Shown: positions 35,193 to 44,541, numbered from the stretch's first letter. The stretch: DNA of 64,000 bases from Nostoc sp. LPT (GCF_017115165.1 NZ_JABXKF010000149.1:1-64000); one strand, 5' to 3'. Notes: generated by a model not told the origin, from the letters alone. Made by a program: numbers and translations.

Positions 35193-35303
35193 CTAACCCT
35201 TGAATCCATCTTCCAGAAGGTTTTCACAGAGCCATTATGCATTTGGCTAGGCTTTGTGAACGCTATACTTATTATAGTATATTTGTACTAAATTGGGCGA
35301 TAT
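35193..35303 (-). promoter_or_regulatory. conserved leader/promoter element, copy 2
   Basis: On the minus strand it has TTTAGTACAAATATACTATAAT, with a TATAAT box and the perfect palindrome TAGTA-CAAATA-TACTA. The conserved ATGGATTCAAGGGTT word follows, as in copy 1. The overlap of palindrome and -10 region makes repressor binding plausible. Confidence 0.55.
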
Positions 35304-35611
35304 CTGAGTCAGAAAGTAGGAAATATAGCAGTAGGCAGGAGGTAAAACTATTACTATTCCTAGCTTTCACGCTTTCAAAATGTTTTAACCTATGTGACTA
35401 CGGCTATATATCATGTCCGACTAATTAGCTACAGCGGATTTCAGGTAAATCAAGTACACGGGTAGGGGCAAAACCAACACCAAATTTATCTATTCCCTTC
35501 ATCTCCAATTTGGTCCCTAATCCCAGAAAATCTGCCCATAGGTAAATTCTAATACAAAGCTATTGCAACTAAGCTTACAAAGCAACACCTTATATTTATG
35601 TAAATCGCTAT
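35304..35611. other. intergenic region before the antiporter gene
   Basis: 308 bp. No gene, tRNA or strong hairpin recognised. Both a leftward and a rightward promoter are expected here. Confidence 0.35.
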
Positions 35612-36910
35612 ATGGTAGATATCTATATTATTGACCTATTTGTGATTGGTCTACTTTTGCTGATGGTAACTTTAGGGTCAGGTTGGATTACTCGCTTACC
35701 CCTTTCTTTTGCCATTATCTACCTAGTGGTTGGTATTTTTCTAGGCCCTTATGGCTTTGGGCTGATTCAATTACGTCGAGATGACGTTTTTAACACCCAA
35801 CTGCTGGAGAAAATAACAGAACTTGTAGTAATTATTTCTGTGTTTAGCTGCGGCTTAAGAATTGTTCGACCTCTAAAGTTGGGGGTTTGGGATATTACAG
35901 TGCGATTGATTGTATTTCTGATGCCAATTTCAATTTTTGCTCTGGCTGTTGTGGGTAAATTGTTTTTAGGGATGAATTGGGGAGAAGCAATTTTATTAGG
36001 AGCAATTCTCGCACCTACTGATCCAGTATTAGCATCAGAAGTACAATTGACCGATACAAATGACCAAGATGAGTTGAGATTTGGTTTAACTTCTGAAGGT
36101 GGGTTAAATGATGCTTTAGCTTTTCCCTTCGTTTATTTTGGCATTCATGCTTTAGAAGATGACAACTGGGGTAACTGGTTTCAACAGTGGATTACAGTTG
36201 ATTTAATATGGGCGATCGCAGTTGGCACTATTATGGGGATTGTTGTTGCCAAATCTATCGTTTGGATTGAAAAAAAAGTTCAAAAACGCCGTGCTGCCGA
36301 TGAGTTAATGGAAGATTTTATTGCTATCAGCACAATTCTATTAACTTATTCCTTAACAGAAATGGTTAATGGTTATGGATTTCTAGGAGTATTTGTTGCT
36401 GGGTTAGTTGTGCAACGCAGTTACAGAAATCCTGAAAAACCGCTAGCACAATTGGAATTTGTTGAGCAAATTGAAAAGCTGCTGGAAGTTGGGACAATTT
36501 TACTATTAGGTTCAATATTATTATTGAAACCAATGCTTAATTATGGTATGCAATCTTTGTTAGTGATAATTTTGTTATTCTTGATCATCAGACCTTTGGG
36601 AGTTTGGATTAGCACAATAGGAAAACGTCCTCTAGATTCACGCCGCCAAAGCTTCCACCCAGCAACTCGGTGGTTATTTGGATGGTTCGGTATTCGCGGA
36701 GTTGGTTCTTTATATTATCTAGCCTATGCCTTTGGTCATGGCTTGAAAGGTGAAGCAGCCGAAGAAATTGCTTGGATAACTTACACTACTATTGTAGTTT
36801 CGGTAATTGTGCATGGAATTAGTACAACTCCATTAATGAAGTGGTATGAGCGCAATTTTGCTAACAAGAAAAAGACTACTCCTCCCACCACAATAGATGA
36901 ATTTGAGTAA
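35612..36910 (+). CDS. NhaP-type cation/proton antiporter (CPA1)
   Basis: This 432-residue inner-membrane antiporter is predicted to span the membrane about 12 times and exchange Na+ or K+ for protons. It shows SFAIIYLVVGIFLGPYGFG, the ion-site motif LGAILAPTDPVLASEVQ, and SEGGLNDALAFPFVYF, with paired Asp residues in ND. The late WFGIRGVGSLYYLAYA is the CPA1 arginine motif. The C-terminus is short (KKKTTPPTTIDEFE), with no regulatory domain. It is followed by a hairpin. Expected role is pH or salt homeostasis. Confidence 0.9.
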   Translation: MVDIYIIDLFVIGLLLLMVTLGSGWITRLPLSFAIIYLVVGIFLGPYGFGLIQLRRDDVFNTQLLEKITELVVIISVFSCGLRIVRPLKLGVWDITVRLIVFLMPISIFALAVVGKLFLGMNWGEAILLGAILAPTDPVLASEVQLTDTNDQDELRFGLTSEGGLNDALAFPFVYFGIHALEDDNWGNWFQQWITVDLIWAIAVGTIMGIVVAKSIVWIEKKVQKRRAADELMEDFIAISTILLTYSLTEMVNGYGFLGVFVAGLVVQRSYRNPEKPLAQLEFVEQIEKLLEVGTILLLGSILLLKPMLNYGMQSLLVIILLFLIIRPLGVWISTIGKRPLDSRRQSFHPATRWLFGWFGIRGVGSLYYLAYAFGHGLKGEAAEEIAWITYTTIVVSVIVHGISTTPLMKWYERNFANKKKTTPPTTIDEFE

Positions 36911-36925
36911 AAACATTTTTTGTAT

Positions 36926-36951
36926 GTAGCGACTTTCATGACAGTCGCTAC
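36926..36951 (+). terminator. hairpin terminator after antiporter
   Basis: GTAGCGACT (36926-36934) and AGTCGCTAC (36943-36951) pair exactly, followed by AATTTAATTTTC. It lies 16 bp after the antiporter stop. Confidence 0.6.
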
Positions 36952-37043
36952 AATTTAATTTTCTGAACTTGCTTCAAACCAAAGAGGCGCTTTGAGTATT
37001 AAATTCAGATTTCTTTGTAAGAAAGGGTTTCGGTTTATATTCC

Positions 37044-37433
37044 CTATTTACCTGTTACTTTTTCAATAACTTCTTTCGCTTTTTCGCCAAAACTTTCTGG
37101 AGGATTTTGTTCTTGTTCAGCCTTTAAATTTCTTTCGTAAGTCTTCTCTATAGTATCAAGGTTTTTTGAATCTTTTATTGCTTGCTCATAAGCTTCTTCT
37201 CGGTTTTCTTCTTGAATGCCAACACCTGGATCGTATTCGTTAGCACGATTAATTTTTTCTTGAGAATTTGGTTTATACTCTGGCGGTATTAGCTTTAATT
37301 CTTCAAGAGTAGTTGCATAACTAGTTTGCTGAACAAAAATGAAGGAACCTGTGAAGCTGATGAAAACCATCAAGCTAAGAACCAAAAAACTTGAACGTAA
37401 TGCTTGTTTTAAACTTAATAGAATTTTTTGCAT
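37044..37433 (-). CDS. exported hypothetical protein
   Basis: This 129-residue protein has a signal peptide (FLVLSLMVFISFTGSFIF, cleavage probably near QTSYA-TTLE) and a charged, helical mature part (ANEYDPGVGIQEENREEAYE, FGEKAKEVIEKVTGK). Similar small exported proteins occur in cyanobacteria with a PPEYKPN-like motif near the mature N-terminus; function unknown. The tail KAKEVIEKVTGK resembles CsbD/LEA-like stress proteins only superficially. It is isolated. Confidence 0.65.
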   Translation of the reverse strand: MQKILLSLKQALRSSFLVLSLMVFISFTGSFIFVQQTSYATTLEELKLIPPEYKPNSQEKINRANEYDPGVGIQEENREEAYEQAIKDSKNLDTIEKTYERNLKAEQEQNPPESFGEKAKEVIEKVTGK

Positions 37434-37812
37434 GAAAAAAATCTCCTAATCTTTTGTTATGAGCCTTTTTAGGTAGAAAATAGATTAAATATCTTAGGCT
37501 CACAGGCATCCTAAGTGTTTAGGTACAGTTCTTTCTTCTACCTCAAGGTATATTAATTTTTAGTTGTTAAGTAATCTTATTTACAAGACTAAAATCCTCG
37601 ACTTCTTAGAGAAGTCGGGGATCTTGTGGTTCACAAATGATTTAGAGTAGCACAAAGTTGTGTAATCTTACCCGTGTACCTCTTTAAAATGAGAATTGTT
37701 ATAGTCATAAATTGTTGTGCTTACTAACACACCATTCAGGACTCAAGTTCTGGACTAATAGCTTAATCTACTTAAGTAAAATGATATTTTTACTTTCTTA
37801 TCGGATAGACAC
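37434..37812. other. intergenic region with CCCCGACTTC-type palindrome
   Basis: No gene is seen. ATCCTCGACTTCTTAGAGAAGTCGGGGAT (37591-37625) is a dispersed palindrome related to the hairpin at 25203. Confidence 0.45.
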
Positions 37813-38919
37813 TTATGACCAACTGTGATTAATCTTAATTCCTCGGCTTTGCATTACCTCTTCAAATAAATTTGTTGGTAATGCTTCTTCTACAGGAAAA
37901 ACTCCGGGTTTTTTGAGTTTACCTTCTAGCAATAATTGGGCGATACTACCTGTGCCATAACCAGAAGCCACAGCTGTATTTTCATGCACTACAGTTGAAC
38001 AATAAACGGCTGTTTCACCATTTTTCTGCCCTGTAACCTCAGAACGAACTGCTACTCCAATTCCACTAAAATTATTAGTTACATCTGTCATTGAATGGCT
38101 GACATGAGACAGAAATTCAATCATGTAACGACGCTGCATTAACCACTTGGGAAAAACGTGTGCCGCAATCCAAGTTAGGTGATTGTAAAAATCGGGAACA
38201 GAGCCAAACTTAGTAATTACAGTTTTTACTGATGGGAAGGCTTTGGGCAGTGTAAAGGTTTCTGGCATATCAAACCAGTAAACTCCGGTGCTTCCATAGG
38301 GAGGTGGAAACTCAACTACTTCTCTTTCACTATAAGGCTTGACTATTTCCCATTTTCCATCTATCCATGTCTCAAAAGGATACTGTAACCCCAGAAAAGT
38401 TGTCCGCATGACTGTAATGCCAGCACCACCCGAACCAGAAACTAAATAACTTAAATGGATCTTTTCGGGTTTATCAAATTGTTCAACTCCCTGGCGTACC
38501 ATGCTGTTAGAAATACCAGGAAAAATGCCAGTATTAATAATTGCCGTCACACCAGCAGCAGCAGCTTGTTCATGATAATTAAGAGCTTTGCTGGTATAAG
38601 AACGGTGGTCGCTAACATCTAGATAATTAACGCCTTCAGCAATACAGGTTTCAAGAACATTAGTATCTCGATAGTGAAATGGCCCAGCACAGTGAATGAC
38701 TAAGTTAGAGTTTGCGATCGCATCTCGCAGCTTGTCAATTTCTGCCAAGTCTAATATCAAAAACTGCACTTGTCCCCCCGAAGACAAGTTTACAGCTTCC
38801 CCAAACTCCGCAGAACGTCCAGTAATCGTAATTTGTGCTTGCGTATGGGTAGCTAGATCCTCGGCAACACTGCTACCAATCCGCCCTCGTCCTCCAAGAA
38901 TTAAAATGCTGTCTGTCAT
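37813..38919 (-). CDS. saccharopine dehydrogenase-like NAD(P)-binding oxidoreductase
   Basis: This 368-residue protein has an N-terminal Rossmann fold (LILGGRGRIGSSVAEDLA), VIHCAGPFHYRDTNVLETCI and NYLDVSDHRSY, which are typical of the saccharopine-dehydrogenase-like superfamily (cyanobacterial members are often unassigned). Later segments, ITVMRTTFLGLQYPF and VASGYGTGSIAQLLLEG, are conserved in related oxidoreductases. Substrate is unknown; a link to carotenoid or lipid metabolism is suggested only by the nearby CrtD-like gene. Start at 38919. Confidence 0.75.
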   Translation of the reverse strand: MTDSILILGGRGRIGSSVAEDLATHTQAQITITGRSAEFGEAVNLSSGGQVQFLILDLAEIDKLRDAIANSNLVIHCAGPFHYRDTNVLETCIAEGVNYLDVSDHRSYTSKALNYHEQAAAAGVTAIINTGIFPGISNSMVRQGVEQFDKPEKIHLSYLVSGSGGAGITVMRTTFLGLQYPFETWIDGKWEIVKPYSEREVVEFPPPYGSTGVYWFDMPETFTLPKAFPSVKTVITKFGSVPDFYNHLTWIAAHVFPKWLMQRRYMIEFLSHVSHSMTDVTNNFSGIGVAVRSEVTGQKNGETAVYCSTVVHENTAVASGYGTGSIAQLLLEGKLKKPGVFPVEEALPTNLFEEVMQSRGIKINHSWS

Positions 38920-39115
38920 TACTCCAGATTTGCAACACTAACCTTATTTCATCAGTTTTGCGTCCTGTTTGCCATCGGTTATAAGTATGATTTACCTTTA
39001 AATCAAGGTAGAGTTTTCAATTATAGTTAAATTGCTCCCCGTACTAACCTCTATTGATTCTTGATTTGCTAATATGCCAATGATGTCATCAGCGTACTGC
39101 AAAGGAACAGCACGT

Positions 39116-39468
39116 ATGGAACAGACAGGCCCAAATTTCTATGATGATGAGGCGGTTTTTACAACCTACATACGCCATCGTCAACGTATAGATAGACCGA
39201 ACGATACCCTTGAAAAGCCAATGATGATGGATCTCATTCGACCCATTACTGGTAAACGTATCCTCGATTTGGGGTGTGGCGATGCGGCAGTTGGGCGAGA
39301 ACTCCTTGATCGCGGCGCGGCGAGCTACACTGGTATCGAAGGATCGCACAAGTTGAGGATTTGCGTGAAGCGTGTCCGCAACGCGAACACTTTCAAGACT
39401 TGCAAACCTATGAGCGACGAAAACGTATTCCTCTGTTTTTGATATTCGCAGCACGCAAGCCTGGATAG
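39116..39468 (+). pseudogene. SAM methyltransferase with internal deletion
   Basis: The N-terminal part (from MEQTGPNFYDDEAVF) includes the SAM-binding motif ILDLGCGDAAVGRELLDRG and IEGS, up to about 39350. Shortly after it, in another frame, the C-terminal end of the same kind of protein is present: LREACPQREHFQDLQTYERR, then KRIPLFLIFAARKPG and TAG (39466-39468). Roughly 120 central residues are missing, and the joined reading frames do not agree. Complete relatives are about 240 residues. A 105-bp MITE-like element begins 10 bp downstream, so a rearrangement there may be related. Confidence 0.75.
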
Positions 39469-39477
39469 CACAAGCTT

Positions 39478-39582
39478 ATACCAATTCAAAATTCACGCAT
39501 TCAAAATTCATGCATTAAGAAAGCCAGACAGAAGAAAGGTTTGAGAATATGTATCTGTTGCATTCTTTTTTCAAATTGGTAT
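39478..39582. mobile_element. 105-bp MITE-like element, copy B
   Basis: Reverse-complemented copy of the element at 13036-13141, with ends ATACCAATT and AATTGGTAT flanked by TA. It lies just after the methyltransferase remnant and before the 3' end of the CrtD-like gene. Confidence 0.6.
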
Positions 39583-39592
39583 TATCTAATCT

Positions 39593-41101
39593 TTAGGCTT
39601 CAATTTGCCTAACTACCGTTAGTGCCGAATAACTTACTCCAGCAGTACCTTCCCCTGGATGGGTGGAGTCACCAACTAACCACAAATTCTGGATTGGTGT
39701 ACGATTAGCAAACCCAAAGGGGCCAAAGGTAGGAATTCTTTGACCAATACCGCCAACTATACCGCGATCGCGGGCTGTGAAATGGGCAAAGGTGCGGGGT
39801 GTTGCGGCTTCTTGATAAATAATTGTTTCTGGTTTGAGATAAAAGTATTGGGCAAGACGAGCGATCGCTTCTTGGGTAAACTTTTCTTTTAGTCCTTCAT
39901 AATCATCAGTCTGCCACCACGGTGCAGGATCGACAAATGAAGAAGCGATAATTGTCGCTTTTCCCTCCGGGGCGCGACCATCTCCAGGATGACTGACAGA
40001 AACAAATAGGGAATTATTCTCGCCAATGGGGCCATTGACATCATACAGAAATTGTAAGTGCGGAGGACACCCAAGCGGAATCGCGCTGGCATCTACACCC
40101 AAATAGACCACAAAAGCACCCGATGCTTGGGGCAGTTTTTCCACCCGGTTTTTATAACCAGATGGCACTTGTTCTCCTAACAACTGCACCAAATTTTGTA
40201 CGGTGACGTTGCTAACTATGTGGTCGGCTGCTTCTGTCCAAACTTCGCCAGTTTTCTGATTTCTAATGACTACAGCATTGGCTTTACCGTTTTCTACTTT
40301 GATTTTTTCTACTGTGTGGCGCATCAATAGTTTGCCGCCATCTCTCTCTAGGGATTGTACCAAGCGATCGCTTAGTACTTGCATACTTCCCTGGAGGTGA
40401 AACAATCCTTGAGGTAGTTGGGATACACTCAACGCTGTGGCTGCATAAAGTAATGCTGTCTCGTCTGCATCTACCTGGGAGTATAGTTTCAGCTGCAAAT
40501 CCAAAAAAGTTCTCAGTCGTCGGTCATTTCCCAATCCACATAACCGTAAAGCATCTCCTACCGTAAATAAGGTGAAGGGTACGGTAATTAATGTACTCGG
40601 ACGCACCGCTTGCATTAGCTGCCACAAATCCCATAAATTACGCGGCGGTAGTACCGGATCGCGTCCTTGAAATTGCCAACTAGCATCAAATAAAGTTGCC
40701 ATCAACTGCCAAAACGGTTCGCTACCAGGAAACTGTTTTTGTCGTTCTTCTTGCCATTTCTCTTGGTCGCGCCAAACGTTGATGGGTGTGGTTTCCCCAG
40801 GTAAATACACCGCACAAGCAGGATCGCAAGGCGTTGCTTGTGGCAAATCTATTGACAATTCTGAGAAAATCCGGTGGTGAATTCCCCCTGGTTCCAACCC
40901 CGCCACCTGAGTTGCTCCCACATCAAAGGTAAATCCCTGGCGTTTAAAGGTTGAAGCACAGCCTCCTGGTACAAGAGCTTGATCCAAAATTAAGACGCTG
41001 TAACCTTTATGAGCTAATAATGCTCCAGCAGTCAGTCCACCTATTCCTGCACCGATGACGACGACATGAGAGTTACTTTTGTCAAGAGAAATGCTGGACA
41101 T
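39593..41101 (-). CDS. crtD: FAD-dependent carotenoid desaturase, CrtD-like
   Basis: This 502-residue protein belongs to the CrtI/CrtD phytoene-desaturase family, which inserts double bonds or isomerises carotenoids at the membrane. The FAD-binding motif is VVVIGAGIGGLTAGALLA followed by LVPGGCASTFKRQGFTFDVG, and the C-terminal NLWLVGDSTHPGEGTAGVSYS is the family signature. The first stretch, GATQVAGLEPGGIHHRI, favours the cyanobacterial C-3',4' desaturase CrtD (myxoxanthophyll pathway) over CrtH or CrtQ, but this is by eye only. The gene at 37813 lies upstream on the same strand. Length is right. Confidence 0.75.
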   Translation of the reverse strand: MSSISLDKSNSHVVVIGAGIGGLTAGALLAHKGYSVLILDQALVPGGCASTFKRQGFTFDVGATQVAGLEPGGIHHRIFSELSIDLPQATPCDPACAVYLPGETTPINVWRDQEKWQEERQKQFPGSEPFWQLMATLFDASWQFQGRDPVLPPRNLWDLWQLMQAVRPSTLITVPFTLFTVGDALRLCGLGNDRRLRTFLDLQLKLYSQVDADETALLYAATALSVSQLPQGLFHLQGSMQVLSDRLVQSLERDGGKLLMRHTVEKIKVENGKANAVVIRNQKTGEVWTEAADHIVSNVTVQNLVQLLGEQVPSGYKNRVEKLPQASGAFVVYLGVDASAIPLGCPPHLQFLYDVNGPIGENNSLFVSVSHPGDGRAPEGKATIIASSFVDPAPWWQTDDYEGLKEKFTQEAIARLAQYFYLKPETIIYQEAATPRTFAHFTARDRGIVGGIGQRIPTFGPFGFANRTPIQNLWLVGDSTHPGEGTAGVSYSALTVVRQIEA

Positions 41102-41208
41102 TGATTAGTTTATTTAAAATTCTTAATACTTTTACTTATAATTTTACCTTAATCTCTAAGTTGAATGGGGTCGAAGGGTGCGATTTATCAGTTGAGTCCA
41201 ATAGAGAC

Positions 41209-41297
41209 CTAACCCCCAACCCCTTCCCTATAAGGGAAGGGGAGTAAGATTTAAAGCCTCTCTCCTCTTAGGAGAGAGGTTTGGAGAGAGGTCAAAG
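41209..41297. repeat. CTAACCCCCAACCCC/CTCTCCTCTTAGGAGAG dispersed repeat
   Basis: A dispersed palindromic block, repeated at 44233-44317. It lies downstream of the pentapeptide gene stop and was duplicated with its 3' end. Confidence 0.6.
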
Positions 41298-41335
41298 AAG
41301 CGCTATATTATCCCGCGATTTAAATCACCGGCGGA

Positions 41336-43540
41336 TCAACCTAAACCCAAAAAATTTGAAATCAACGGCAATAGATTGCTGCATTGTTCAACCAACTTTG
41401 CAGCACTGGGTAAACTAGAAATTGTCCCTTTTAAAATCTTTATAGCCGTTTTCGCCGCCTTTTGCATCGCCCCTTCTTGAGGACTTTTCCCCGCTTCAGC
41501 TAAGGCTTTCACTTGTTCTAATGCCTCAGCTTTATCTTCTTGCAGTAAATTTGTATCAGCCTCAATTGCTGCTTGCAATTGCGTCAACAATTCCTTAATT
41601 CCCAGTTTATCAGGTTCGGAAGATGCTGGTAACTGGTTGATGGTGTTTGTTACTCCACCACTGATTTCACCTAAATTAATTGTTCCCGTTGCATTAAAAT
41701 CTCTGCCGACATTAATATTGCGGCTGGCATCATTGCTGTTAGTCATATTTTTATTCTCTACTTTATTATCAACTTGAACATTAATCGGCTTATTAGCTAA
41801 TAATTTTACAATCTCTGCCATCTCTCCACTTTGTTGGCGATAAACGACTATCTGCTCATCTTTAGCTTGTAATTGTGCTTTATATTTTTCTTCTACAGCT
41901 TGCAATGCCAGTTGATAACTTTGTGTAAAATCACTATGAATCTTTTCTTTATCAGCACCATCAGGTACACCAACTTTAACTACTACTACGCCATCACCTT
42001 TATTTTCAATACTCTGTAGAGCTAATTCTGTGTCTGCATTTTGGTCTTGCACTGTTTGGAAGGCGTTAACAAAAGCTTTCCAGTCTATGCCATTGCGGAA
42101 AATTAAATCAACAGTATTTAAAACTTCTTCAAACAGCTTGGTAAATTCTCCTGGTTGAAAGTCGCCACTGCTGGGACGGCGTTCGCGGTCATCAGTTCCC
42201 GGCTTTGGATGTTCAAGAAGATAGATAAAGCGACAATCTACATTATCTAATTTGGTTGTACTTTCAATATTCCATGCTTCCACACATGCACCTGTCATTT
42301 GAGCACTAGTGAAGTTAGTACCTATAGCTTGAGTGAGAGTTAAATTTGCCCACTCTAAACAACCTCCTTGGAAAGTAGCTTCACGAATATCAGCATCTTT
42401 TAGATTTGCTTCTTTCAAGTCTGCGCCTATGAGATTTGCGCCTTTAAGGTTAGCACTAGCGTAGGTTTTTCCTCTACCATTACCAGTTATCAACAAATTT
42501 AGAACAGATAGGTTAACTAATATTGTGTGATCAACTCTGGCAAAGTCAAGTTTTTTAGCTTCATAAAAAAGAGTGCGTGTTAAGTTTGTAATTCTCAAAT
42601 CTGTGTTTTTGAGCGTTGCACCGATTAAATTAGCATCAGTTAAATCAGCACTATAAAAGTTGGTTCCACCTGTAGTAGCAAAAGCAATGATCAATGAGCG
42701 AAGCCATGCGTCTTTTTCATTTCCAGCTAAACTACGCCAGCCTATATAAGCAGAAAACAGGATGAAGACGAAGGCGCCGATAAAAGTCTCGATGTCGATG
42801 GCAAAGCCAGAGGTGTAAGTGCCAGTGAAGATAGCAAAGGCGACGATGACTGCGGTGGTGAAGGCTCCGGCAAAACTTCCGGCAACGGCGACAGTGACGG
42901 CAACAGTAAAGGCAATGGCAAAGACTTCAGTTACAATGAAGATTCCAGCAAAGGCTCCCACAAAGGCTCCAAGACAAGCTCCTCCGAACGCTCTGATAAA
43001 GGCTCCTCCCAAGCCTCCGACCAATCCTCCCACAAAAGCTCCAGCAAATGCGAAGGCTCCTAAACCTGCTGTTAAACCTTTGCGAATAGTAACAATAAAA
43101 AAGACTGCAAATACAATTAGGTAAACTACCCCAATAAAGAGGTTTTCAGTATTTGTGGCACCAAAAATATCTCCTACAACCAAACTAATGCCGACTGAAA
43201 ACAACCCTAATAATGCTGACAGCACCCATAAGCCTATAAACAACCAAATTATCCTACTTGTCTGTTGTCCAGCTATAGCACCTCTAAAGTCAGCATTTTT
43301 TAGAATAGCATTGGTAAAGTCTACCCCTCGAATATCCGCTTTGCTAAAGTTTGCTCCAGTTAGGTTTTGACCTTTAAAAGAACGTCCTCGAAGATTTTGA
43401 CCGGAGAAGTCAGCATGTTTTAGAATAGCGTTGGTAAAGTCTACCCCTCGAATATCCGCTTTGCTAAAGTTTGCCCCAGTTAAGTTTTGACCTTTAAAAG
43501 AGCGACCTCGCAGATTTTGACCGGAGTAGTCTGGCGGCAT
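41336..43540 (-). CDS. membrane pentapeptide-repeat protein with C-terminal coiled-coil/amphipathic effector-like region
   Basis: This 734-residue protein has distinct parts. Residues 1-90 are pentapeptide repeats with a 44-residue tandem duplication beginning DYSGQNLRGRSFKG/DFSGQNLRGRSFKG. About 100-270 is a glycine/alanine-rich region with many hydrophobic spans (FAFAGAFVGGLVGGLGGAFI, AVTVAVAGSFAGAFTTAVIV). A second pentapeptide set occupies about 290-420. A polar domain with coiled coil (ALQAVEEKYKAQLQAKDEQI) and a variable NINVGRDFNATGTINLGEI segment follow. The C-terminus (AIKILKGTISSLPSAAKLVE, LLPLISNFLGLG) is hydrophobic and amphipathic. Similar ends occur on many Nostoc proteins. Function is unknown; membrane insertion is likely. 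Confidence 0.75.
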   Translation of the reverse strand: MPPDYSGQNLRGRSFKGQNLTGANFSKADIRGVDFTNAILKHADFSGQNLRGRSFKGQNLTGANFSKADIRGVDFTNAILKNADFRGAIAGQQTSRIIWLFIGLWVLSALLGLFSVGISLVVGDIFGATNTENLFIGVVYLIVFAVFFIVTIRKGLTAGLGAFAFAGAFVGGLVGGLGGAFIRAFGGACLGAFVGAFAGIFIVTEVFAIAFTVAVTVAVAGSFAGAFTTAVIVAFAIFTGTYTSGFAIDIETFIGAFVFILFSAYIGWRSLAGNEKDAWLRSLIIAFATTGGTNFYSADLTDANLIGATLKNTDLRITNLTRTLFYEAKKLDFARVDHTILVNLSVLNLLITGNGRGKTYASANLKGANLIGADLKEANLKDADIREATFQGGCLEWANLTLTQAIGTNFTSAQMTGACVEAWNIESTTKLDNVDCRFIYLLEHPKPGTDDRERRPSSGDFQPGEFTKLFEEVLNTVDLIFRNGIDWKAFVNAFQTVQDQNADTELALQSIENKGDGVVVVKVGVPDGADKEKIHSDFTQSYQLALQAVEEKYKAQLQAKDEQIVVYRQQSGEMAEIVKLLANKPINVQVDNKVENKNMTNSNDASRNINVGRDFNATGTINLGEISGGVTNTINQLPASSEPDKLGIKELLTQLQAAIEADTNLLQEDKAEALEQVKALAEAGKSPQEGAMQKAAKTAIKILKGTISSLPSAAKLVEQCSNLLPLISNFLGLG

Positions 43541-43550
43541 AATGACTAAT

Positions 43551-43674
43551 TCGTAATTCGTAATTAAGAAAGTTTGATTAAATCTGGATTTGGGGGTTTG
43601 AATCTGGTAACGGATTTTAGAGAATTGGTATTACTGAGATTTTATACAAGTTTGCTGTGCAATATTTCGGGTTT
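43551..43674. repeat. dispersed intergenic repeat, copy 1
   Basis: AATTCGTAATTAAGAAAG...AAATCTGGATTTGGGGGTTTG...GAGAATTGGTATTACTGAGATTTTATACAA recurs at 47373-47488 with small changes. Non-coding. Confidence 0.55.
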
Positions 43675-43847
43675 TGGCAAAATAAGGAAAATACAAAAAT
43701 TTTGGATGCAATACGCTGTAGAAGCGCATAGCTGTGCGCCCTCATCTTTGAATGCTTAAGTTATCATCAGCAATATTGAAGTTGGTGTCACCATACTTAA
43801 CCTGTAGTTATCAATATTGCAACTGTAGCAGTCTCACAACTTACGGG

Positions 43848-44066
43848 AGCAGTTCCCGAACTTATGGGAGCAGCTCCTGAACTTATGGGAGTGGCTCCCG
43901 AACTTATGGGAGCAGCTCCTGAACTTATGGGAGTGGCTCCCGAACTTATGGGAGTAACTCCCGAACTTACGGGAGCAGTTCCCAAACTTATGGGAGCAGT
44001 TCCCAAACTTATGGGAGCAGTTCCCGAACTTATGGGAGCAGTTCCCGAACTTATGGGAGCGGTCTA
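43848..44066. repeat. 21-bp minisatellite, about ten units
   Basis: Units of the form ACTTATGGGAGCAGCTCCTGA, varied at a few bases (AGTTCCC, GGCTCCC, AACTCCC), repeat ten times plus a partial unit. Each unit contains a palindrome GGGAGC-A-GCTCC. Both strands read open as heptapeptide repeats (LMGAAPE), but without gene context. It follows a 43-kb-long pentapeptide gene promoter region and precedes the duplicated gene scrap. Confidence 0.75.
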
Positions 44067-44232
44067 ACTCATGACGGGAGCGGTCTACTTTGCAACATTA
44101 CTCACTAATTGCGGTATTTCAAGCTCTGCTAATTATTCGGTCATAATACAAGAGCGTAGGTGCAGCCAGTCGTAAACATCCCTTTACCAATACCTTTGAG
44201 AAGCGGCATCTGTGCCCAGCGTACTGCAAAGA

Positions 44233-44541
44233 AACCTAACCCCCAACCCCTTCCCTTATAAGGGGAGTAAGATTCAAAGCCTCTCTCCTCTTCTCTCCTC
44301 TTAGGAGAGAGGTCAAAGTGAATCAAGGGCGGATCAACCTAAACCCAAAAAATTTGAAATTAACGACAATAGATTGCTGCATTGTTCAACCAACTTTGTG
44401 GCACTGGGTAAACTAGAAATTGTCCCTTTTAAAATCTTAATAGCCGTTTTCGCCGCCTTTTGCATTGCCCCCTCTTGAGGACTTTTCCCAGCTTCTGCTA
44501 AAGCTTTCACTTGTTCTAATGCCTCAGCTTTATCTTCTTGC
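44233..44541 (-). pseudogene. duplicated 3' fragment of the pentapeptide-repeat gene
   Basis: From 44334 to 44541 the sequence is co-linear, without indels, with 41336-41543, the last 69 codons of the pentapeptide-repeat protein. The adjoining dispersed repeat at 44233-44317 matches 41209-41297 too. It starts inside the reading frame (homology ends after TATCTTCTTGC) and has no start codon, so it is a dead fragment of a segmental duplication. Both copies have the same orientation. Confidence 0.8.

Noticed and set aside
43864..44067. Heptapeptide open frames on both strands (LMGAAPE, GAAPISS)
   Set aside because: They come from the 21-bp minisatellite; both strands are open because the unit is a multiple of three.
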